Assembly: GCA_036971715.1 (NCBI GenBank) | Contig: JAVHJL010000007.1 | Span: forward strand, 1,984,001-2,048,000 | DNA: 64,000 nucleotides | DNA from: Arthrobotrys musiformis | Lineage: Eukaryota; Ascomycota; Orbiliomycetes; Orbiliales; Orbiliaceae | Reading direction: 5' to 3' | Part shown: positions 24,201-35,500 of the stretch, in pieces | How positions within the stretch are numbered: position 1 is the first letter of the stretch | How the letters are laid out: the number at the start of each line of letters is the position of its first letter | Translations under genes and position numbers: made by a program | Notes under the pieces: generated by a model | The model's database searches: none | Told to the model about the DNA's origin: nothing | Seen by the model: only the letters and a program-made list of their open reading frames with translations

Positions 24201-24535
24201 GCCAAACCGTTCTTGCAGCTACTTCTACTGTTGGTTTGGACGCTACTATCTTCCCCGAGCCCGAAAAGGTCAACCCCACACGCCCATTGGCGGACTATGC
24301 CGTCCTCGGCAGCGGTTTGAACTCCTGCTTCGGATCCAAGTTGATCGGTGCAGCGCTCGCCTCCGTTTTGAGGGAAGTATTCAGGCTCAAGAATGTAAGA
24401 AAGGCGGCTGGTAAGTTGGGTAACTTTACCGTTTCCAATATCGAGGTTGCGGGATTGCACTGGAAGCAGTATTTGGATGATAATGCCAAGGAGTCGCCTG
24501 TTCCGACGTCCTTGACTTTGGAGTATGATGCTTAG
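21211..24535 (+). CDS. Psi-producing oxygenase (Ppo), heme dioxygenase-P450 fusion, 1062 aa
   Basis: Three exons (21211-22088, 22163-22729, 22792-24535); introns of 74 and 62 bp have gtaaga/gtaagt donors, the second with a tactaac branch. The enzyme should oxygenate linoleic or oleic acid to a hydroperoxide in the N-terminal domain and convert it in the P450 domain, making oxylipins that steer sporulation in other moulds. The dioxygenase residues are present: distal His193 (VVIHECF), Tyr363 and proximal His366 (LYHWH), and SSYVDLSTLYGN. The P450 domain has ExxR at Glu918-Arg921 (EGIR) and Cys994 in GSGLNSCFG. Two I-helix residues reported to drive 5,8-diol formation (Asn and Gln in A-N-Q-x-Q) are His876 and Ser879 here, so the final product may differ. 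The ATG has good context and begins MAPQLKSI. Faces a peroxidase gene 590 bp downstream. Confidence 0.93.
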
Positions 24536-25125
24536 GGTGGTTGAGATCGGGTTGAAGTGGCGGGTTTCTTTTTATTACCAAAATTTGCATGGTTATGAAG
24601 CATTTGGGGAGCGTTTGTAATGTTTGATTACTTAGTTAATGAGATGGGGGGTTGAGGTTGGTAATGGTGGAAGAAGACCTTTGGGTTAGTTAGTATATAA
24701 TTCAATGCGAAATGCATCCTTCTACTGCAAAAGCCGTGCTCAATTTTCAATTTATCTAGGTAATGAGGTCGGTATCAAAATTCGTGAAGTTTCTGCGCGC
24801 TCGTGATATCTTCTTTCTGAGTGAAATTATGATTGATTCACAGCGATATCTCCAAATTCGCTGTCGAGAGGATACCAATACAATCGAAATTATCATCACT
24901 TCTTCAAAAATTCCGCAAACATTGATCATAAAGTAAACCGACTCTGGATTCAAGGCTAAAACTGACTGGGGTTTCAAATTATCGCTGTGCATGTGGCTAC
25001 AAAACAAAAAAAGATATGCATAGGCATCACAGGTCATAATTAACTAAATCCATCCAGCAAATTTCCCCTTCCTCGTCTTGCAACTCATTCTGCAAACCAC
25101 CGTCTCTGCATGAAGTGTCATGAGA
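24536..25125. other. Convergent 3' flanks
   Basis: This stretch between the stop codons of two convergent genes is AT-rich with no credible reading frame. It should carry both 3' untranslated regions. Confidence 0.6.
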
Positions 25126-26066
25126 TTAATTTGTGGCAGCGGGAGCACCAGCGGCCTCAGCCTGCTCTTTCTCGATTTTCTTGGTGTCCACACCCTTCTC
25201 CACCGGTAGCACGGTCATGTTGAACTTAGCCATTGTCAGACCAAAGCGAGATCTTACGCGTGGCTCCCAGTGCTCGGAAAATCGCTCCTCAGTTAGCATT
25301 GGTGTGAGATCGTTGATAGAGCCGTCAAATAATGTGAGCATTGTGGAGGAGCTATTTTGCACTCATGTTAGTATCTCTACGAATCGGCATGTTTGTTAGG
25401 ATGGAATGGGGGGAATGCATACTTTGAGCTGCCGAAGACATTGTGGAAGAAACTTTCGGAGTAGTCCTTGTTTGTTTTTCTAGCATCGACTCGTCGCTTT
25501 GATAATGCCCTCGACAAGTCCGGAATCGTAAGTTTGGCGCTTCCGTCAGCCATTTTACCGGTAGCCTCAGCGAGTAAATCGTGAACGAGCTTCAAATCCG
25601 GTTTGCCCTGATCTGGTACCAACGCAGCATCTTGTCTAGTCAAACTAGCATCGTGTTCGATAGCATTGTGCTTGCTGATTTCCTCGAGATCGAACTTATC
25701 CTTCCAGTAGGATCTATTCAAGAAATCCGCAGCGAATTTAGGGACGAAGAAGCAGAATGTTGGGGCGAAATTGAAGGTTTGTCGGATCTTGTGGTTGAGC
25801 TCTACGAAGGTGATGTTCTTGCCGTCATGTGGGAGGATTCCATGGTTTGCCATGGCATTCAACATTGGACATGCGGAACGAGAATCGCCATCTTTCGGAG
25901 GCACATATTCTGGCCATGAGAGATTGTGGCCGGGACAGCCGGCTGGGACGACCTGACCTTCTTTTCGGTCGGGTGTGACGATGTTAAGGAGGAAAAGAGC
26001 GAAGTCCCATTGGAAGACGAAGAGCTTGATGAACAAGCCTGCCGTCTTGTTAACTATGCCACCCAT
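25126..26066 (-). CDS. Heme-thiolate peroxidase (chloroperoxidase/peroxygenase family), 289 aa
   Basis: Two exons (26066-25423, 25351-25126) join over a 71-bp intron with gtatgc donor, atactaac branch and aaatag acceptor. The family uses a Cys-ligated heme and H2O2 or organic peroxides to oxygenate or halogenate substrates. The heme-ligand region reads DSRSACPMLNAMANHG with Cys66, followed by LPHDGKNITF. The acid-base triad is Glu137-His138-Asp139 (AIEHDA). Residues 9-30 form one hydrophobic helix with internal charges, so this resembles the membrane-associated chloroperoxidase-like proteins of secondary metabolism (StcC type) more than secreted peroxygenases. The near-invariant Pro before the heme Cys is Ala here. 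It converges on the active Ppo gene, which suggests, but does not prove, a fatty-acid hydroperoxide substrate. The ATG at 26066 is the first in frame. Confidence 0.88.
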
Positions 26067-26169
26067 TTTTTTTTTGTATAAAAAAAAGAAGGATGATATT
26101 TGGTATACGGAGATTCTATGCGTGTGAGAGTGAATTCTCAAGAGGGTAATTGAGAGAAGGTGAAGGAGA

Positions 26170-26204
26170 GGGGAGAGGGGAGAGGGGAGGAGAGGGGGGA
26201 AGGG
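26170..26204 (+). repeat. G-run array, potential G-quadruplex
   Basis: Runs of 4, 4, 4, 6 and 3 guanines (26170-26173, 26177-26180, 26184-26187, 26194-26199, 26202-26204) are separated by short GA spacers on the plus strand. This fits the simple G4 pattern. It lies about 105 bp upstream of the peroxidase ATG, on the template strand for that gene. Confidence 0.7.
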
Positions 26205-27381
26205 ATATTTGATGGTGAAGATCTGGGACGGAGATAGATTTTATGTCATTGATAACCCACCACCACCGTCTTCTGATTTTCCTTTCTGGAGCTCATGCTG
26301 CTGCTCGCGCTGTGGTGCAAGTTCAATTGGATATGATAGGGCAGGACATGGTAGAGATTCCATGCCGTCCGCTGATGCAGTACGCCAGGTAGTTTACCTA
26401 GGTAGTTTTTGTTATTGCGAGTTCGATTCAATTGACCCATCTTGCATAGACGAAAATCGTCGACCCTGGTCCTATCCAGTGTCACTGCACTGTCCATGAC
26501 CTAACTTGAGACTTATCTTTGTCTCTCTTTCTCATTTTTTTTTTCTTCCTTCATTTCTTTTCTTCTTCCTTCTTTCGAGGTTTCCAGGGTCGGCGCCTGC
26601 TGCAGAAGCGGGGGATTTTTCTCTCGCTTGGTTTCCAGTGAAGTTATTAATTAGCATTGGGCTGTTTATCCCCGGGGAACGAGAGGGCACCAGCTCATGG
26701 TGCTTTTCGCTCAGTGGATCGATCGATCGGTTAGATTCCTTCCGGAGTGGGGAAGTTCCCGTGCATGGTTTCCTTGCTTCGGTTTGCTTGAGCTTGCTTG
26801 GGGAGCACCCTTGCAATTGTCGCCCGGGGAATGTGACAAGTGTCTTGCGTCGGGTTCGAATTGAGAGGCCTGTGATTGGACCGGCCTCTTGCTTTTTCAG
26901 CTGCAGATTCTTTTTTTTTCGTCACTAGCAAACCATGTAAAGTTATGGCCGTGCATGGGGAAGAACTTGGGCTTTGAGTTTGTCGACTTGCAAGCTTGTT
27001 TTCGTTCTCCACTTTTGCTGGTTGGTCGCCAAGTTACGTCGGTGGAGATGTGAAATTGCAGAGAAGATCACTGGGAGGAATGCGCACTAGAGCTATGCAG
27101 GTGGATATACTACCATTGTGAGTCTAGGCCCTTACTGTAGGGGATGTGATTCTTGGCCGGACTGCACTCTTGCCGTCTGTTTTTTTTTTTTTTTTTTTTT
27201 TCTCGCTTCCTTGCGCAATAGCCAATGCAATGAGATCTGTGGTGACTGGGAGACTATACCGGGTTTCGCTATATCCTTTCAGTAGAGTACCGGCTTTACC
27301 ATCTGGAATGCATATATTAATGTCATTGGAATGCATTGAACGGTAAAAGATAAGTGGTGATATGGGCTTTGGTTTTGATGG

Positions 27382-27714
27382 ATGTCTTCGGATGGGCAAT
27401 TATTACAATTGTGCGACGGATGTGTATCGTCATTGTCTTGCATCTTGGACAATGCGGGACGGCTCGTCTTCGACTTTAAAAATTTTAACGAGTACGAGGG
27501 CAGCACACGCCTCCCGTCTAGACTCGAGTCGACCGCGGCCGCCAATGTCACTAACGTTCAATTGACTAGCATCACTAATCTACCTCCTAGGTACTTAGCT
27601 TTTGCTGGAGTTAAGGACAAGGTTTGTGCGTGTATTACTAACAAGCCTGGCAAATACTACGTGAAAGGTCCTTCCCCAAGAGTATATCAAGAGCGACCAA
27701 TGGCATATGCCTAA
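27382..27714 (+). CDS. Possible small ORF, 110 aa, unknown
   Basis: An ATG-started frame with no recognised domain. It is hydrophilic, with a Cys-containing start (CDGCVSSLSC) and a basic C-terminus (NKPGKYYVKGPSPRVYQ). It has neither a signal peptide nor a membrane segment. A 26-bp stretch that looks like a cloning polylinker lies inside it at 27517-27542 and is read as SRLESTAAA. No conservation can be judged here. It may be a chance frame in the region upstream of the phospholipase gene. Confidence 0.2.
   Translation: MSSDGQLLQLCDGCVSSLSCILDNAGRLVFDFKNFNEYEGSTRLPSRLESTAAANVTNVQLTSITNLPPRYLAFAGVKDKVCACITNKPGKYYVKGPSPRVYQERPMAYA
27517..27542. other. Polylinker-like cluster of overlapping restriction sites
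   Basis: XbaI (27517-27522), XhoI (27523-27528), SalI (27528-27533), SacII (27533-27538) and NotI (27535-27542) sites follow each other with no spacer. This looks like a vector multiple-cloning site. The flanks show no vector sequence that I recognise. Confidence 0.6.
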
Positions 27715-28725
27715 TAGGATGTATATACTGTACAGTCCCCGTTGCTGGTTGAGTCTAGATCTAGATCCAATCTAGATCTGATAAGAATTGATCTATGCCC
27801 AGAGATAAGACAAGATAAGATAAGATAGAGAATCGGTTGGGGCAAGCATGTTCAGGCTTTGCGTTGTCTGATTGGTGGACAGCGTCAGAGGACAACAACA
27901 CGCGTTGGTCTCCACCGTCCAGCAGAGCAGAGCAGCGCAGAAGAGCAGAGCAAAGAGCAGCAGCCTCGTGTTTTCGTCATTCGTTGACTCTGATTGAAAC
28001 CAACCAACCAACAACCATCCCCATTCCTTCCCCAGCCTAAGTAAGAGGCCAGCTCTCATCAACATCAACCAACCTCAACCTTAACCTCACGATCACCTAA
28101 CTCTCCTCGCTGCTCCCAAACGTTGATATGTCAGTATCGATACCTCGAAATTGCATCCAACGGAGGATAGCTTCGGACATTCAGCGGAAGCTTCAACAAT
28201 CATCATAACAACTTTGGTTCCATCGTTCGGAGAGCTGCCGTAGCGAGCGACGACGTCAAACAGTCTAGCCGTCTGCGGAATCGATATCTGTGGTTTCACA
28301 ATTCACACAAGGAAATACCTAGCTGTGGCGAAGGAGAACCTTAGGGGCGAGTGGGTGTTCTTTTCCTCTTCTTTCGCTTTCTCTTTCTTCTTCTTTCCTC
28401 TACTTCTTGCTATTGCTATTGCTATTGTTGCTTGTACCACCACTGAGCCTTTGTTGGGCCCGAGAACGCTTGTTGGATCCTTCATAACCAACCATTCCAT
28501 TCTTATATCCCTTCCCTCGACATTTTTATTTTTATTTTTATCTCTTTTTGGTTCGGAAAAATATAACGAAAAGTCCCTTTGCCGTTCAGAAAATTACCAT
28601 CGACGAGACAGGACTCCCTAAGCTGACGTATCACTTCGGATTGCTGGGTAGTTGGAGGGAAGCTTTGTTTGGAACCCCGGCCTGGGAAAGAGTCACCGGT
28701 TACCTGGTTGGTTGTCGTCATCACG

Positions 28726-31528
28726 ATGCCAACACCTCGTCGAAGAAGGGCATCTCCTCCACCTCCCACACATACACCTGGGCATCACCATATCCCTGCA
28801 CCACCGACGGAATTACTCCCATGGTACTTCTATCTCGCTCCACATCCTCTCGATGATCCACTAGCGCCATTGCCACTTCCAACAGCGAACACAACCCAGA
28901 CGCGATACCCGCCACGTCCATTCTCCGTTCACGACTCCGAAGCCCTTGAAAAGGCGTACAAGGCTCATCTAGTCGAAAAAGAAACAAAAAAGTCTCAGGC
29001 ACCGACAAACCCAATATCGACTTCGTCTACGGGCGTCCCGACGGATGCCAGGCCCGGGAGAAGGCGAAAAAGCGATCCGAGAAAGAGTCAAGAATATACT
29101 TCCTCCCCGCTGAGAACGAGCGATGTACCGCCTGAGATGTCAGAAGAGGGCCCTGCCCCGCCCCCAGTCTCAATTCCTACACGTAACGGCCAAGCCCTAC
29201 CGGCAGATGACTTCCCGACGACGGCGTTGGAAAGACGAGAGGTGAAGAAGCAAAATCGGAACTCGATATCAAGTATTACATCTCAACTGCAAGCATTTAC
29301 GCCGTCTGCATCCCCGAGTCTGGGGAGCTATTCGAATTCCGCAGGGACGACATCTAACCCCTTTATCCGAGCCAAAAGCCGTGGGGAAATCCAACCTCTA
29401 AGAAAAAGCTCGAAGCCAAGATCGTCGGAAAGTAGGCAGGGCTCGAAGGATCGAAAATCGACAAGGGCGGCCACATCCGATGAGAAGGATGACACAAATG
29501 AAAAGCTCGTTCCTGTTGGAATTCAACGGCTCCATCAAGTCAGGATACCAAGCTTAAATATGGAACCAATATATTGGTCTCCACGAGATGGGTTGGATAA
29601 CGCAAAGGTCATACGAGGGACCTGGTTCTACAAGGATACCATGTTCCCCGTTGAAACTGAGAAGGCGAACGCTTTGGAAAAGGGGTGGAGAGAGGTTATG
29701 GCGTGGACTCAGGAATGGGCGTGGGAACTTGAGAGCGCTGTCAAGGTTGGGGAAGAAGCAGAGGCTAAAATACGGTGGGTCATGCCGACCATCAAAACTG
29801 CCTCCAGACCACCTACGGCAACCTTAAAAACCGCGGCGGCGGGTAGTCCATCAAACCAGCCGACTGAGATGGAGGAAAGTGCACTTTTGAATGCGGATCT
29901 AGTGGGGGATGGCGAGATCGACGCTACTAGGAAACCAGACCCCTCAAGTGCTGAGTGGGTTATCTTCGCAGATGCTAAATCTGCCTATATTATGAAGGAT
30001 AGCCTGCTTGCTGGATTCGCAGGCAGAAATCGGCGACCTCTGGCTGCTATAAAGCGAGGTCTGACCGTTGGAACCCCGGTCGTTCGAGGTTTTGATATCG
30101 AAGCTTGGAGGAAGATTCACGGTGATAAATATGGGCTGTCCGCCAAGATGGATGCAGACGAGAGACAAAGGATAACCGACCTGATCCTCGTCATACACGG
30201 GTATGTTACAAACTAACTCCATTAGTACTGATTCTGTTCTAACTTGTGTGCTTAGTATCGGACAAAAGCTCTCAGAGCGTGTGGAATCGTTCCATTTCAC
30301 GCACGCCATCAACGGTTTTAGACGTCTTATCAACCTTGAGCTTAGAGATCCTGCCGTTAAGCCTCATCTACGGAAAGGAGTGGGTATCATGATTCTCCCA
30401 GTTAATTGGAGGTCTACGGTCAAATTTGACGTAGATGGTATTGCAAGCAACTCTGAAGAGGAGGACGAAGACGAACTAGAATTTTCACTTGAGGACATAA
30501 CACCACCGACGATCCCTGCTGTCAGAAGCTTAATGGGGGACGTCGTGATGGATATCCCATATTATTTGTCTCACCATAAGAACAAAATGGTAAACGCAGT
30601 TATCAAAGAAGCAAATAGGATTTATAAGCTCTGGTGTAAAAACAACCCTGGGTTCGGGTCGGAGCTAGGCGGCGGACGGGTGCACTTGATGGCCCACAGT
30701 TTAGGCTCGGCTATCTCTTTGGATATCCTGAGTGCGCAGCCTACCAACGTTTTTCGCGCGAGTTCACGAACATCCACACCAATCCCACTACAGCCAGAGA
30801 AGGACCCAAATGACGATGACGCCTCCTACATGTCCGTAACACCTACTGCGCCCGGGACTTTCGATTTTAACACTACGAATTTGTTCTGTGCTGGCTCACC
30901 GGCTGGGTTGTTCATGCTCATTAATAGACGTGGCTTAATACCCCGATATAAACTCAAAATGGAGAACCCTGATTCATCGGATCCGTCGGTCTGCGGTCTG
31001 CAGGGGAGATACGGCTGTCTCGCAATTGAAAATATATATAATGTCATGCACTACTCGGACCCGATCGCTTATCAGCTCAATGCTACGGTGGACCCGACCT
31101 ACGCTGCATCTCTAAAAAGGGCATTGGTGCCATCAACCGCTGGTGGATTCTTGTCGTACCTTCCCCGATATTCGTCTTCACCGGCAGCGACTACCAAACC
31201 TACCCTGCCAAGTCTACCCATTCGACTCCCATCTAATATGGAGCTCGAAGTACATGATTTCAGCAGAGAAGAACTAGCGGAGAGGAGGATGTATCTATTG
31301 AATGACTGCGGTCAGATCGATTGGTATTTGAAGGCCGGGGCGGGGATGCTGGATAGCGAGTATCTGAACATGCTCGGGGCGCATAGTTGTTACTGGGAAT
31401 CGAAGGATTTCGTAAGATTTATCGTGGTGGAGTGCGGGAGGAGGAAGGGCAGGGACGGGGTTGTAGAGGGGATGCAATGCGAAAAGAAGAGGGAGTTGGG
31501 GGGTTTATTAAGTAAGGTTGGCAAATAA
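28726..31528 (+). CDS. DDHD-domain phospholipase (PA-PLA1 family), 915 aa
   Basis: Two exons (28726-30200, 30256-31528) join over a 55-bp intron (gtatgt donor, tctaac branch, cttag acceptor). The family removes the sn-1 acyl chain of phosphatidic acid and related lipids at intracellular membranes; the yeast relative is DDL1. Near the N-terminus lies the family's ELLPWYFYLAPHPLDDP segment, then a long Ser/Pro-rich, probably disordered stretch (about 100-270). The lipase core has VIHG at the exon join and the nucleophile elbow MAHSLGSA with Ser640. The C-terminal DDHD domain carries the expected acidic and His residues: HYSDPIAYQL, NDCGQIDWYL and AHSCYWESKDF. A signal peptide is absent, as expected for the family. 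The ATG at 28726 is the first in frame. Its position beside the Ppo/peroxidase run could supply free fatty acids; that link is inference. Confidence 0.88.
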
Positions 31529-33797
31529 GGTGCTTGTGGTATTTTCTATGGGATCTATTGGCGATTTAGCGGCATATATTCTTTTTTTTTGGGGAGCTAT
31601 ATTCTTTTTCTTTTTCCTCTTTTTTTGCTGTTAAGGAGCATGGCGATTTAACAAAAACATTCTTTGGGGTTGCTGGAGTCTGATATCGATATTAACCTGC
31701 TTCGAGTATTCTTTTGGTGTAGTGAGCGACGGATTAGATTGTACGATTATATTTCCTTACTACCACTTTACTTACAATATAATAGAGATCGATGGTTACT
31801 TCCTTCTTACATAATTTTTGGAATTCGCGATAACTGGCCAAATCGGCGTATAATATATTTTATCGAAGCTTAGCTAGAAGCTTTTTACCAAAGTTCTGAC
31901 AATGACATGACTTGAGCAGCAGTCGGCATCCCTGCCGGCAAGCCCAAAGCTCGTCAACCCGGCCGGCAAGCAGGCAGCATTGTTCGCCGAATCAGGCAGC
32001 CACAAAATGCCCTTCCAAACGAGACCTTCCCAAACACCACGGCTTGGCCGAATATGGACCCGAAAAGCGTTTTGTAGCAAAAATATTACTTCGAATTTGG
32101 TGGCTTCCATGGAAGCTAAATACCCGGGATGATGATAAGATGTCTTGCAGGTTTTTCTCCACCTCTGGTCAATGCGAATCCACTTGTTATGGCAAGTACG
32201 TAATGTGGATTCGGAGCAGTATGCAGCTTTAGGCTAGTGCCAGGTCCACTTGAGAGACACACTGACACACGTTGAAGTTGTTCGGTTCTTTTGGATCTTC
32301 CCTGTCGGCTTGCCTACCTTTAAGGTATGTGTGTATGTGCGTACCTGCAGGTTTTCCGTTCGGCCTATGAGGGGCTACGGAAGCGTATGGTGCCGGCCTC
32401 ATTGGCATTTGCTTGTCGATTGGGAGAATGCTGCCTGCTCCGTCTGTCATGATAGTTCGAATGTTCTATAGCTCCTAGAGCACGTCGAGTTAAGGCAGGA
32501 CACTATTCGATCGATGGACCTTCTCTATACGTCTACGCTGAATTTCGCTTCCGTCGCTCAGATGGTTATGCGCTTGGGATTTAAGAATGCACCGATGACC
32601 GCCTTCGAGTCTACGAGACTTAAACGATTTATTGGTTCGCTGTGCACTCTTTGTATTCTCCTTAAATATCGACATCTCCGAAGAAGCCTCTTTCTTGGAC
32701 GCAGACTTAAGCACTTTCACAAGCTTAAATTTCCACACCACCCAAGGCAGACGTAAAGGAAAAAAGGAAATATCGAAAAACACAACAGCGACAACGCAGC
32801 TTTGCGTTCGATTGAACCGAGGATAAAACGGCTTAGCACTGTATCGCCCTCGTAGCCTTATCACCCACCTTCCCCGAATTGTCTCACATTTCCAAAGCTG
32901 GGTTTCCGCCGCGCCGCCTGCACCCCATAGAAAAAATTTCTCGCATTCCCCAACTTTTTCTCTGTCGTTCTTGGTTTTTGCCAAAGATTGAATTGAAAAA
33001 GAAAACTATAATCTTTTTAGTTAGGGGTTTGTGAGTATCGCTTTACGATACTTACAAGGTATGTGTTTGTGTTTGACCAAGTCACAGTAGAAGCCCATAC
33101 ATCCTTGTTCATGAAAGCATTTTGGTCGCATGTCGTGCGTGCAATGGAAATATCTCCGTCGTACCTTTTATGGGTGTTCCTGGTCCTCGGAATTGGCAAT
33201 TCTTTGTAATATGGAAAATCGCCACATGGGCGTGTTCCTTGCGTTATACTCTTTTACCCTAACCTACATAGCAGGGGATTGACATGTGCTTTTGCCTCCC
33301 CATGGGGGTCCTTGCGCAACATTTTCTTTTGCCCTTTCCCTTTCTTGCCCTCCCTGCCGATATGGACCTACTGCTTACCTTCTGGAAACCTCGCGTGCTT
33401 CATGATTACTTTAAGGTTTTAATTTATTGGGGGGCGTGGTTGATTGGTTCATGGGGCTAACTAATGGGAATTTTCTTTATAGATTTTTTTCTGTTAACTA
33501 TCTCATGGCTCCTCCCGCTTTTTCCCTGTTGGTGGTGCTGGCTAGCTACGATTTTACCGCTGTAGCTTTTTTCGCATCGGTTTACACAATCTTGATATCG
33601 ACTATTGTTGCTGCAAGTGGTAGTAGCAGCGGTGAGAAAAGGACCGCAGCTGGCAGGGTTAAGAGAAGAAAAGTGACTACGGTTCCTAATCCCTCATCCC
33701 AACCTATCATTTCCCAAGAACGACAACTACAACAATCACAGCAGTCGTCGACCCAGGTTTCTTCGTCGAATAATACGACGACGATTTCGACGCAGAT
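31529..33797. other. 2.3-kb intergenic region
   Basis: No ATG-started frame looks coding; the 164-codon minus frame at 32490-32984 begins with a non-ATG codon and has no family features. The last 300 bp contain an ATG-started frame (33505-33882) that overlaps the next gene's start and is treated as an upstream ORF. Confidence 0.5.
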
Positions 33798-33882
33798 ATG
33801 TCACGGGTACCGTCTGCCGAAGTCATCGCTTCATGGCCCGAGCCAAACTATAGCAATCCCGCGAACAGAGGTCACTATTTGA
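33505..33882 (+). promoter_or_regulatory. Overlapping upstream ORF before the rhodopsin-like gene
   Basis: An ATG at 33505 opens a 125-codon frame that runs 85 bases past the start codon of the downstream gene (33798) in another frame. Its product would have a hydrophobic start and a Gln/Ser-rich tail. If it lies in the mature leader it would compete with the main start; if it is in an intron or upstream of the transcript it is meaningless. Confidence 0.3.
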
Positions 33883-35500
33883 TCGCTGTTGAGGTTGTCT
33901 TGTTTTTCTTCACGGCGGTGGTTGTTGTGGGGAGGATATACACCCGACGGTGGTTGATTAGGAGTTTTGGGGTTGATGATTGGTTGATCATTCCTGCTTG
34001 TGTGAGTAATATATTCATTCGTTGAGTTAAAGACCTTCATGTACATACTTTTATATCTATATCGAGCCCTCGGGGCGTAATTATCGAGTATATCGGAGAA
34101 TGATCTGTGAGTATACTAATTATAATCATCGACGTATGGTAGATATTTTGTTTTGCTCTTACAGTATCAACATGTCTGGCCACGACCGCCGGTTATGGCC
34201 TACATATCTACGACGTCCCTCACCATCTACGAACTAAATCGCTCGAATACGCCTGGGCGAACATGTTAATATACTGCATCACAGTAACCCTAACGAAACT
34301 CTCAATCCTGGCGTTCTACCTTCGTCTCTTTCCCTCTGGCTTTTTCAGAACTTTAACATACATCACTGGTTTCGTCGTCATAGCCTCCGGGGTGGCGTAC
34401 ACGTTCATGGTTATTTTCTACTGCCTGCCGATAAGAGCTTACTGGCAGCCCTTCGATTTCCCGGATGCGAAGTGTTTGAATGATGGTTATGCGCTCGTCA
34501 GCAATGCTGCGGTTAATATTGCTCTCGATTCTTGGTTGTGGATTATGCCGTTGCCGGTTGTGTGTAAGGTGCATTTACCAGTGAGGCAGAGGGTTGGGTT
34601 GATTGGTGTTTTCGCTTTGGGGTTTTTGTAAGTTTGGTTTGCTGTTTTGGTATACTTGATGATTGGGAAGTGAAGCTAATGGGGTGGTATAGTGTGTGTA
34701 TAGCCGGTGCTCTTCGTCTGTACTACGTCGCCATAACGGCATACAGCTACGACAAAACCTGGGACGGCTTCAACGCATGGATTTGGACAGCGCTTGAGTC
34801 CGATGTCGGGATCATTTGCGCCTCGCTACCGGCGTTAAAACCACTCGTCACAAAAGTCACAAAATTCAAATTCTCAGAGGTTACACCAACCGGATACGGA
34901 AATGAGCACTCCAGGGCTACCAAGAACCCCATTAACAACAACCGAAAGAGCGGTGGTGGCGGTATAAGACTACCCAGCCGAGCCGCCTCCAGAAATCTGG
35001 GATCAAGAAACCAGTTAACGCAGTTGGAAAGTATCTGGGATGGCAGCGATGAGGTTATCTGCGAGACGGAGATAAAAGGTGGTTTTAGTTCAAAGATTAA
35101 GAAGCATTCTGGTGAGGACCACGGTGAAGGGGAGGCGTACCAGATGTCTACGATTGTGTTTACGGGAGATCCGGATGGGAAGCTTGCTGCGGCGAGGAAG
35201 AGTTATTTCGACAAGGCGTTAGCATCGAAGGAGAACTTGGCAATTAATGTTCGTCCTACGTTCCCTGGTGGACATGATATGGAGGACAGACATAGCAGCA
35301 GTAGCGGGTCCAGCAAAGTCGACCTTGAGGAAGGGAGGAGGAGTGATGAGAATTTCAACAACGGTAACACCATTGGCTGGAAAAGTTGGGAGATTATGAG
35401 GACGACGGAGATAGAGGTCAGAGAGGACCACAACAGCTTTGAGGAAGTGAGGAATCTATCGACCGAGTCGTTAGCTATCGGTCGGGCGGTGGAGGTTTGA
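33798..35500 (+). CDS. Fungal rhodopsin-like/PTH11-related 7-TM membrane protein, 498 aa
   Basis: Three exons (33798-34001, 34143-34627, 34693-35500); introns of 141 and 65 bp have gtgagt and gtaagt donors. The protein belongs to the large filamentous-fungal family of integral membrane proteins with a rhodopsin domain (SAT4/PTH11-like). Seven hydrophobic helices can be read: VEVVLFFFTAVVVVGRIYTR, FCFALTVSTCLATTAGYGLH, the YCITVTLTKLSILAFYLRLF segment, the ITGFVVIASGVAYTFMVIFY segment, NAAVNIALDSWLWIMPLPVV, IGVFALGFLVCIAGALRLYY, and WIWTALESDVGIICASLPAL. Family landmarks include RxYTRRW, FGVDDWLI after TM1, TKLSILxFYLRLF and the ESDVGIIC(A)SLPALKPL stretch. No CFEM domain precedes the helices. 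The roughly 200-residue C-terminal tail is hydrophilic and probably cytoplasmic. Members act as surface sensors in some species; the ligand and coupling here are unknown. Confidence 0.85.

Larger units (their letters stand above)
26067..28725. other. 2.7-kb intergenic region with simple repeats
   Basis: It lies between the divergent peroxidase and phospholipase starts. It contains a G-run array (26170-26204), a 22-nt T run (27180-27201), AGCAG-rich DNA near 27920-27960 and a polylinker-like 26-mer (27517-27542). The T/C-rich segment at 28350-28560 may be phospholipase leader. The only ATG-started frame I note is at 27382-27714. Confidence 0.5.

Noticed and set aside
27180..27201. 22-nt T run as a possible retroelement tail
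   Set aside because: No upstream element, no target duplication; simple slippage is sufficient.
32490..32984. 164-codon minus-strand frame
   Set aside because: Starts with TTG, has no ATG near its beginning and no recognisable domain.
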